Below are positions 1 through 4,560 of a DNA stretch of 5,625 nt, piece after piece. The stretch's first letter is position 1. Each line of letters starts with the position of its first letter. Under the pieces are notes generated by a model. It saw only the letters and a program-made list of their open reading frames with translations, was not told where the DNA came from and ran no database searches. A program made the position numbers and the translations under genes. Source of the stretch: Actinomycetota bacterium (GTDB lineage Bacteria > Actinomycetota > Thermoleophilia > Gaiellales > Gaiellaceae); the NCBI GenBank assembly GCA_003136795.1, contig PLDP01000022.1:1-5625 (forward strand). The letters run 5' to 3'.

Positions 1-51
1 CACGAGCGCGGCCCGCGAGCGAGCGATGCGGGTCTTCCGATGCGCGTTCAC
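1..51 (-). CDS. 5' end of a divergent gene, product unknown (partial)
   Basis: Only the first 17 codons lie in the window, and the frame stays open to the left edge. The start is a GTG at 51-49, chosen because a full AAGGAGG Shine-Dalgarno sits 9 nt upstream and a good promoter lies further upstream on the same strand. The visible N-terminus reads MNAHRKTRIARSRAALV. It has six basic residues and begins to turn hydrophobic at the edge, which resembles the n-region of a signal peptide. A secreted or lipid-anchored solute-binding protein of a sugar ABC transporter would fit beside a LacI-family regulator, but this is inference from context. A cytoplasmic protein with a basic N-terminus is not excluded. 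The gene is divergent from the regulator at 186 and has a LacI-type operator in its leader, so it is a probable target of that regulator. Confidence 0.6.
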   Translation of the reverse strand, partial: MNAHRKTRIARSRAALV

Positions 52-60
52 TACAGAGAT

Positions 61-67
61 CCTCCTT
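61..67 (-). promoter_or_regulatory. Strong Shine-Dalgarno of the divergent gene
   Basis: On the minus strand this reads AAGGAGG, a full-length anti-16S match, 9 nt before the GTG at 51. It is the main evidence that a real gene starts leftward here even though only 17 codons are visible. Confidence 0.75.
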
Positions 68-77
68 CGAGCCTGGT

Positions 78-91
78 TGGAACCGCTTTCA
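78..91. promoter_or_regulatory. Candidate LacI-family operator O1
   Basis: The sequence TGGAACCGCTTTCA is an imperfect palindrome in which 5 of 7 base pairs are symmetric around a central CpG (84-85). It matches 11 of 14 positions of the second site at 187-200. LacI/GalR regulators typically bind palindromes with a central CG, where the hinge-helix leucine inserts. The site lies between the predicted -10 (107-112) and the Shine-Dalgarno (61-67) of the divergent gene. It would fall roughly 10-20 nt into that transcript, a position suited to blocking initiation or early elongation. Confidence 0.6.
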
Positions 92-106
92 GGAACATGG
101 GCGGCG

Positions 107-135
107 ACATTACGCCTTCATCCTGGGGAAATCAA
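107..135 (-). promoter_or_regulatory. Promoter of the divergent gene
   Basis: On the minus strand the -35 is TTGATT (135-130), the spacer is exactly 17 bp, and the -10 is TAATGT (112-107). The -10 fits the TAnnnT core used by housekeeping sigma factors of high-GC bacteria. Transcription would start near position 100, leaving a leader of about 50 nt that contains operator O1 and the AAGGAGG ribosome site. This combination of elements in the right order makes it more convincing than the -10 match alone. Confidence 0.55.
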
Positions 136-150
136 GGGCACCACCCTTGA
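132..150. repeat. Perfect 7-bp inverted repeat between the divergent genes
   Basis: TCAAGGG, 5 bases (CACCA), then CCCTTGA form a perfect hyphenated dyad. The left arm contains most of the leftward -35 (TTGATT on the minus strand), and the right arm begins a rightward -35-like TTGACT at 147-152. No T-run follows on either strand, so it is not an intrinsic terminator. It may be a binding site for a second regulator, or may reflect two back-to-back -35 elements. I found no convincing -10 at 16-18 bp for the rightward element. Confidence 0.5.
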
Positions 151-170
151 CTTTCGACGTCCGCGCAGGC

Positions 171-176
171 AAAAGG
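171..176 (+). promoter_or_regulatory. Ribosome binding site of the LacI-family gene
   Basis: AAAAGG sits 9 nt before the ATG at 186. It supports that ATG over an in-frame TTG at 147, which would add 13 residues not typical of LacI N-termini and which coincides with a -35-like TTGACT. Confidence 0.55.
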
Positions 177-185
177 TTAAACCGC

Positions 186-1211
186 ATGGAAGCGCTTCCG
201 AATCCACCGGCCCGCATCGCCGACGTCGCGGCGCGGGCGGGGGTCGGGATCGCCACCGTCTCGCGCGTCGTCAACGACCGCGGGAACGTTGCGGCGCCGA
301 CGCGGGAGCGGGTGCTCGAGGCGATTCGCGCGCTCGAGTACCGGCCGAGCTCGGTCGCCCAGAACCTTTCGCTCAAACGAACGCTCGTGATCGGCGTCGT
401 GCTGCCGTTCCTGACAGAGGCCTCCCCGATCGAGCGAGTCCGCGGCATCGTGACGGCGCTCGCGTCCTCGCCGTACGACCTCGCGCTCTACGACGTCGAG
501 TCTGCGGATCGCCAGCAACGCGCGTTCCGCCTGCTCGCCGACGCCCATCGCACGGACGGCCTGCTCGTCGTCTCCCTGATCCCACCGGACGAGGAGGTGC
601 GACGGCTCCGCGCCGAATCGATCCCGTGCGTGCTCATCGATGCGCGGCACGACGGGCTGCCGAGCGTCGTGATCGACGACATCGCCGGAGGCGAGCTCGC
701 GACCCGACATCTGCTCGAGCTCGGGCATCGCCGCATCGCGTTCATCGGCGACAAGCCCGCCGATCCCTTCCGCTTCCAGTCGAGCCGCGACCGAACGATC
801 GGGTACGAGCGCGCCCTCGAATCGGCTGGGGTCCCGATCCGGCCGGAGTACGTCCGCGAGGGGACGCAGAGCCGTTATCTCGCGCGGAGCATTGCGGACG
901 AGCTGCTCCGGCTCCCGGAGCCGCCGACTGCGGTGTTCGCCGCCTCGGACATCCAGGCGCTCGGCGTGCTCGAAGCGGCGCGTGGCCTCGGAGTCGACGT
1001 GCCCACGCAGCTGTCGGTGATCGGGTTCGACGACATCGAGATCGCCTCGTACGTCGGGCTGACCACCGTCCACCAGCGGCTCTTCGAGAGCGGCCGCCGG
1101 GGCGCCGAACTGCTCCTCCTGGCGCTCGCCGGCGAGCCGGCTCCCTCACGCGTCGAGATGTTGCCGGTCGACCTCGTCGTGCGTAGGACGAGCGGGCCGC
1201 CGCCCCGCTGA
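186..1211 (+). CDS. LacI/GalR-family transcriptional regulator
   Basis: This 341-residue protein has the normal length and layout for the family. Residues 10-30 form the helix-turn-helix (IADVAARAGV...ATVSRVVN), and 52-66 form the hinge region, where YRPSSVAQNL contains the leucine (61) that inserts into the operator centre. The rest is a periplasmic-binding-protein-like sugar domain. Family landmarks include the HLLELGHRRIAFIG segment (175-188), the FAASDIQALG segment (251-260), SVIGFDDI (277-284) and TTVHQ (293-297). The family usually represses sugar-uptake or catabolic genes until a sugar or sugar phosphate binds; the ligand cannot be read from the sequence. The gene starts next to a palindrome matching the family's operator type, and a matching site precedes the divergent gene, so autoregulation and control of that gene are likely. 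It converges on the permease gene with only 3 bp between the stop codons. Confidence 0.95.
   Translation: MEALPNPPARIADVAARAGVGIATVSRVVNDRGNVAAPTRERVLEAIRALEYRPSSVAQNLSLKRTLVIGVVLPFLTEASPIERVRGIVTALASSPYDLALYDVESADRQQRAFRLLADAHRTDGLLVVSLIPPDEEVRRLRAESIPCVLIDARHDGLPSVVIDDIAGGELATRHLLELGHRRIAFIGDKPADPFRFQSSRDRTIGYERALESAGVPIRPEYVREGTQSRYLARSIADELLRLPEPPTAVFAASDIQALGVLEAARGLGVDVPTQLSVIGFDDIEIASYVGLTTVHQRLFESGRRGAELLLLALAGEPAPSRVEMLPVDLVVRRTSGPPPR
188..199. promoter_or_regulatory. Candidate LacI-family operator O2 at the regulator's start codon
   Basis: GGAAGCGCTTCC is a perfect 12-bp palindrome with a central CpG (193-194) and the AAGCGCTT core common in LacI-family operators. It begins at the last base of the regulator's ATG and covers its first codons. 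Read with flanks (187-200), it shares 11 of 14 positions with O1. The two centres are 109 bp apart. Binding here would give autorepression by roadblock. Because it is coding, chance symmetry must be weighed, but the second site in the expected place argues against that. Confidence 0.65.
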
Positions 1212-1214
1212 GTT

Positions 1215-2174
1215 CTAGGCGATGCGGCGATGCGTCCACCACGCCGCCGCGAGGACGAGCAGCATGCCGATGCCGGCGACGATGCCGAACTCGACACCCT
1301 GGAGCTCCCAGAAGCGGCTCGCCGGCTGGTACACGGCGGTCATGTACACGTGCGTACCCAGCGCGTGTGGCTGCGCGCAAATGCTCGTATGTGAGAACAG
1401 AACGCCGGAGCTTCGGATGCAAGGGCCGCCTGCGAAGCCCGCGAGCTCGTGCCCGTGCTTGTCGCTGATGAACTGGTTGATCACCAGGGTTTGGTTCAAG
1501 TTCGGACCGCTCCCGTTCGCAAGCCAGGTCGTCTTGACAGGCGAGAGCAGCCGCTGCCGTAGCCAGCTGTCCATGAACGCGCGTCCGACGACGTAGACCG
1601 CAAACGCGACGAGCAGCGCCGGAACCGTTCGCCGCCACAGCGCCCCGATTGCGACGGCGACGCCGAGCACGAACAGCGCGTAGGCGACCGGGACGATCCC
1701 CTCGGTGTCGTAGGCGTTCGTGCTCATGCGGCCGTTCAGGTGGTCGAGCGGCGCACGCGCCCACGTCGCGAGCGCGATGAGACAGCCGGCGACCGCAACC
1801 GAGGCGACGACGCTCAGCGTCAGTTTCGTGACGATCCAGCGACGTCGCGTGATGCTCTGTGTCCAGTAGAGGCGGTAGGTGCCGTTGTCGAGGTCGGCCA
1901 AGAACGGAGCTGCGAGCAGGAGCGCCGCCAGCGCCGGAACGATCGTCGACCAGGTGAAGAGAACGTTCAGGCCGTTGAAGCGCAACTGGAACGAGCCCAA
2001 CGAGTTGGCGCAGGCGGCCGGATTGGCGCTTCCCGCGCAGGCGGCGAGGCCCTCGTGCGAGTAGACAGACGCCATGTGGACGCCAACGGGGATCGCGACT
2101 CCGGCCAGCACGGCGAGCATCGCGGCGGCGATCAGCGTCTCGACGCGCTGCTGACGCCAGCCGACCCAGATCAT
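1215..2174 (-). CDS. ABC-2 type transporter permease subunit
   Basis: This is a 319-residue membrane protein with six predicted helices at about residues 13-35, 74-93, 117-137, 160-180, 184-203 and 293-313. The loop at 94-116 contains GTYRLYWTQSITRRRW, a hallmark of ABC-2 permeases common in actinobacteria. Its positive charge places it in the cytoplasm, so both termini are inside and residues 36-73 and 204-292 are outside. Each outside loop holds two cysteines (46 and 55; 252 and 266), which could form disulfides. The ATG overlaps the ATPase stop codon as ATGA, so translation is probably coupled. It should form the membrane part of an exporter with that ATPase. The substrate is unknown; relatives in YtrA-type operons are linked to envelope stress or antibiotic response. 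The long last outside loop (about 90 residues) is notable. Confidence 0.85.
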   Translation of the reverse strand: MIWVGWRQQRVETLIAAAMLAVLAGVAIPVGVHMASVYSHEGLAACAGSANPAACANSLGSFQLRFNGLNVLFTWSTIVPALAALLLAAPFLADLDNGTYRLYWTQSITRRRWIVTKLTLSVVASVAVAGCLIALATWARAPLDHLNGRMSTNAYDTEGIVPVAYALFVLGVAVAIGALWRRTVPALLVAFAVYVVGRAFMDSWLRQRLLSPVKTTWLANGSGPNLNQTLVINQFISDKHGHELAGFAGGPCIRSSGVLFSHTSICAQPHALGTHVYMTAVYQPASRFWELQGVEFGIVAGIGMLLVLAAAWWTHRRIA

Positions 2175-3073
2175 CGCGCCACCGCCGCAGGCGCTTCCAC
2201 ACGAGCAGCCGCGCTCGTCGTACCGAGATAGGCGAGCACGATCTCCTCGAGGTCAACCTCGTGCACCTCCCAGCAGGCGTCGTAGACGTGGCCGTTCGCG
2301 CGCACGAGCAGTGTCGTCTGCCGCTCCGTATGGCTCTCACGGATCACCTGGTGGACGCGCGCGACGGCGGCGGCGTCCGTGCGCGGACCGGTAAGCAGAC
2401 GGTGTTCGGCGAGGAGCTGCTCGATCGGGCCGACGAGCTGCGTGTGTCCGTTGGCGAGGATGACCAGCCGATCGCAGACCCGCTCGAGATCGGCGACGAT
2501 GTGCGAGGAGAGCACGACCGTCATTCCGGTCTCGGTCACCGCCCGCAGCACGCCGCTGAGGAACTCCCGCCGCGCCAGCGGATCGAGAGACGCGACCGGC
2601 TCGTCGAGCAGCAGCAGCTGCGGCCGCTTCGCCAGTGCAAGCGTAAGAGCGACCTGAGCCTGCTCGCCTCCCGAGAGCGTCCCGACACGCTGACGACGCG
2701 ACAAGCCGAGCTCGTCGACGCGCCGTTGCGCGACCGCGTCGTCCCAGCTCGGGTTCAGCTTCCGGCCGAGCCTGAGCGTCTCGCCGATCGTGAAGCGACG
2801 AGGCAGCGGATGGTCCTGCGCGACGAAACCGACGCGCGGAAGCACAGCGAGCGGCTCCGCGCGCGGGTCGTGTCCGAACACGCTGATCGCCCCGGAGGCC
2901 GGCTCGATCAGCCCGACCGCGAGCTGCAGCAACGTCGTCTTACCTGCCCCGTTCGGACCGACGAGGGCGGTCACCGATCCCGCCGGGACCGTCAGCGTGC
3001 AGTCGCGAAGCGCCCAGTTCGAGCCGTAGCGCTTACCGAGCGCTGTCGCCTCGAGTGCCGGCGACTCGTTCAT
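2171..3073 (-). CDS. ABC transporter ATP-binding protein
   Basis: This 300-residue cytoplasmic ATPase would power the permease encoded immediately downstream. All nucleotide-binding motifs are intact: Walker A GPNGAGKTT (39-47), Q-loop glutamine 86, signature LSGGE (133-137), Walker B LLLLDEP with catalytic Glu158 (153-159), D-loop SLD (162-164) and the switch histidine 191. The overall type is that of CcmA/BcrA-like drug, lantibiotic or lipid export ATPases. Beyond the core, residues 210-300 form an accessory C-terminal region ending in an alanine-rich tail (286-300). The start ATG overlaps the GntR stop as ATGA, and its own stop overlaps the permease start in the same way. All three proteins are therefore likely made from one mRNA with coupled translation. 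There is one ATPase gene and one permease gene here, so a homodimer of each is the simplest assembly. Confidence 0.96.
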   Translation of the reverse strand: MNESPALEATALGKRYGSNWALRDCTLTVPAGSVTALVGPNGAGKTTLLQLAVGLIEPASGAISVFGHDPRAEPLAVLPRVGFVAQDHPLPRRFTIGETLRLGRKLNPSWDDAVAQRRVDELGLSRRQRVGTLSGGEQAQVALTLALAKRPQLLLLDEPVASLDPLARREFLSGVLRAVTETGMTVVLSSHIVADLERVCDRLVILANGHTQLVGPIEQLLAEHRLLTGPRTDAAAVARVHQVIRESHTERQTTLLVRANGHVYDACWEVHEVDLEEIVLAYLGTTSAAARVEAPAAVAR

Positions 3074-3462
3074 GCCACCCGGGAGATCGTCGGCGGACGA
3101 AGCGTGTCCGCAAAGAGCGCCGCCATGTTCTCGTCGTCGAGACCGGCCGTGCGCGCACGGTCGATCCAGCGTTGCAGCGACGATCGAAGTGTCTTCACGT
3201 CGTTCGGAGGTACCGGCGGTTGCGCGCTCGCGATGAACGTGCCCACACCTCTCCGACCCTCGACGAGCCCTTCCAGATCGAGCTCACGGTAGGCGCGCAG
3301 CACCGTGTTCGGATTGATCGTCAGCTGCTCGACGACTTCCTTGACCGTCGGCAGCTGATCGCCCCGATGCAGAATCCCCAGCCGCACCGCCTGTCGGACC
3401 TGCTGCACGAGCTGCAAATAGGTCGGTACGCCTGAGCGTGTCTCAAGATGAAACTCAATCAT
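3070..3462 (-). CDS. GntR-family regulator, YtrA subfamily
   Basis: At 130 residues this is the short form typical of YtrA-type GntR proteins: a winged helix-turn-helix with only a small helical C-terminus and no sugar- or fatty-acid-sensing domain. Residues 1-20 (MIEFHLETRSGVPTYLQLVQ) form the characteristic opening. The DNA-binding region runs to about 77 and includes GDQLPTVKEVVEQLTINPNTVLRAYRELDLEGLVEGRRGVGTF read in segments between 34 and 76. Members usually repress their own operon, which encodes an ABC transporter, and that is the arrangement here. The ATG is 29 nt from the -10 element, and the Shine-Dalgarno is weak (AGAGA close to the ATG, AGGT further upstream). A tandem repeat between promoter and start codon is the likely self-binding site. 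The inducer is unknown. Confidence 0.93.
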   Translation of the reverse strand: MIEFHLETRSGVPTYLQLVQQVRQAVRLGILHRGDQLPTVKEVVEQLTINPNTVLRAYRELDLEGLVEGRRGVGTFIASAQPPVPPNDVKTLRSSLQRWIDRARTAGLDDENMAALFADTLRPPTISRVA

Positions 3463-3473
3463 TCTCTGTTTAC

Positions 3474-3489
3474 CTAGATAGCTAGATAA
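3474..3489. repeat. 8-bp tandem repeat, candidate operator of the GntR regulator
   Basis: CTAGATAG and CTAGATAA lie head to tail with an 8-bp period, differing only in the last base, in an AT-rich pocket between the -10 and the regulator's start codon. The predicted transcription start falls inside it. There is partial dyad character too (CTAG, 4 bases, CTAG at 3474-3485). GntR proteins normally bind inverted repeats as dimers, so this may be part of the site rather than all of it. Confidence 0.45.
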
Positions 3490-3490
3490 A

Positions 3491-3519
3491 AGAGTATTTC
3501 ACGTCCCTGATCGCGTCAA
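3491..3519 (-). promoter_or_regulatory. Promoter of the GntR-ABC operon
   Basis: On the minus strand the -35 is TTGACG (3519-3514, 5 of 6 to consensus), the spacer is exactly 17 bp, and the -10 is TACTCT (3496-3491), matching the TAnnnT core. Predicted initiation is near 3484, giving a leader of about 20 nt. The local drop in GC content and the repeat just downstream support the call. Confidence 0.7.
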
Positions 3520-3564
3520 GAGGCATCGGCGCGGGCTGACAGCGCGGGAGCAGGCTCGGCTTCA

Positions 3565-3579
3565 TGGCAGCCCCTGCCA
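3565..3579. other. Short GC-rich hairpin after the epimerase gene
   Basis: TGGCAG, CCC, CTGCCA form a perfect 6-bp stem with a 3-base loop, about 38 bases past the epimerase stop codon. An overlapping alternative pairs CATGG (3563-3567) with CCATG (3583-3587). No T-run follows on the minus strand, so a classical intrinsic terminator is not supported. It could stabilise an mRNA end or act as a weak, T-less terminator. Nothing else is recognised between 3520 and 3617. Confidence 0.3.
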
Positions 3580-3617
3580 GCCCCATGCCGTCGACTTCGC
3601 ATTGAAACCGCGCGTAG

Positions 3618-4535
3618 TCACGCCGCCGCGCCCGAGGCCATCCGGGCGAAGACCTCGATCGTCTCGCGTACACCCTGCTCGAGCGGCGTCACCGGCATGT
3701 CGAACCACGGCTCGGGCAGGCGTGAGGCGAACGGAAGCGCCACGTCGTCGAACGCGACCTCCGCGCCGGGCACGGCGGCCTCGATGGCAGCGACGATCTC
3801 CGGCACCGAGACGTCCGGGCCGCCGAGATTGAAGACGTCGGCGCCGGCCGCGGGCCGGCGGGCCGCGTCAACGAACGCTCGGGCGGCATCGGGCGCGTAT
3901 TGGAGCTGCGTCGAGCCCCCGAAGGTGATCGTGAACGGGTCGCCCTGCGCCGCGGCGAACATCGCCTCGGTCGGCGAGGCGGTCATTCCCTGGTCGCGCC
4001 CCGGCCCGTACACGATCAGCGGCCGCAGGCCGATGCTCGCCACCTGGTGGTCCTGCCAGTAGATGCGAGCCGTCCCTTCGTTCGCGATCTTGTAGACGCC
4101 GTAGACGGTCGTCGGGGCAAACGCCTCGCCGGCCGCGTCGTACACGGCGGCGGAGCTCGCGTACGCGAGCGGCGTCGTCAGGCCGTGGCGCCTGATCGCC
4201 TCGAGCAGGTTCGTCGTGCCGGCCACGTTCACCATGGCGCCCGCCGGCGGGTCGGCCCGGCAGAACGGCGCCTGCAGCGCTGCGAGGTGGACGACGTGCG
4301 TGATCGCGTGCTCGGCGAGGATCCGCTCGAGCGCCGCGAGATCGGTGATGTCCGCCTGCACCGAGACGATGCGTGCGCGCTCGTCGTCGCTCGCGATCAT
4401 GCGGAGCCGCCGGTCGTCGGCGCTACGGTCGAGCGCGACGACTTCCACGCCCTCGCGGACGAGGGTGCGGGCTGTCCAGGCGCCGATGCACCCGGACGCT
4501 CCCGTGACGAGCCATGTCTCCTGCGTGCTGTTCAT
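3618..4535 (-). CDS. NAD-dependent epimerase/dehydratase (extended SDR)
   Basis: This 305-residue enzyme has a Rossmann fold. The nucleotide motif TGASGCIG (11-18) is followed by Asp36 at the end of the second strand, which favours NAD over NADP, and by Asp62 and HLAA (83-86). The catalytic set is Ser128 in YASSAAVY with Tyr145 and Lys149 (YGVYK). LRPLIVYGPGRDQGM (170-184) is the usual substrate-side segment of the extended family. Such enzymes oxidise, epimerise or dehydrate sugars, mostly as nucleotide sugars. Pairing with a sugar kinase suggests oxidation or epimerisation of a free sugar or sugar acid, but the substrate cannot be assigned. The ATG at 4535 was chosen because AAGGAG lies 5 nt before it. 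An upstream start at 4574 would lack that and would overlap the kinase gene. It lies 25 bp after the kinase stop, in the same orientation. Confidence 0.92.
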   Translation of the reverse strand: MNSTQETWLVTGASGCIGAWTARTLVREGVEVVALDRSADDRRLRMIASDDERARIVSVQADITDLAALERILAEHAITHVVHLAALQAPFCRADPPAGAMVNVAGTTNLLEAIRRHGLTTPLAYASSAAVYDAAGEAFAPTTVYGVYKIANEGTARIYWQDHQVASIGLRPLIVYGPGRDQGMTASPTEAMFAAAQGDPFTITFGGSTQLQYAPDAARAFVDAARRPAAGADVFNLGGPDVSVPEIVAAIEAAVPGAEVAFDDVALPFASRLPEPWFDMPVTPLEQGVRETIEVFARMASGAAA

Positions 4536-4540
4536 CGCTG

Positions 4541-4546
4541 CTCCTT
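4541..4546 (-). promoter_or_regulatory. Ribosome binding site deciding the epimerase start
   Basis: The minus strand reads AAGGAG, 5 nt before the ATG at 4535 and inside the 25-bp gap after the kinase stop codon. It fixes the start at MNSTQE rather than 13 codons upstream. Confidence 0.75.
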
Positions 4547-4560
4547 GTTTTCCGAGTGCG

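Noticed and set aside
147..185. TTG start for the LacI-family gene at 147
   Set aside because: It has no suitable ribosome site and coincides with a -35-like TTGACT. The ATG at 186 has AAAAGG at 9 nt and gives the usual N-terminal length.
26..1186. Long plus-strand open frame overlapping the LacI-family gene
   Set aside because: Its translation is arginine- and proline-rich with no family features. It is a frame shadow of the regulator in GC-rich DNA.
742..2340. 532-codon minus-strand open frame
   Set aside because: It overlaps the regulator, permease and ATPase genes in another frame. Its composition is arginine-rich and shadow-like, with no motifs.
2261..3292. 343-codon plus-strand open frame opposite the ATPase and GntR genes
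   Set aside because: The opposite strand encodes an ATPase with every catalytic motif intact. The plus-strand product has no recognisable domain.
3482..3673. Possible 63-residue minus-strand gene between the epimerase and GntR genes
   Set aside because: It overlaps the epimerase 3' end and the GntR promoter. It has no coding signature, and its 3' end lies within the tandem repeat.
3734..3745. GGAAGCGC half-site inside the epimerase gene as a third LacI-type operator
   Set aside because: Only one half matches, there is no dyad, and it lies far inside a coding region.
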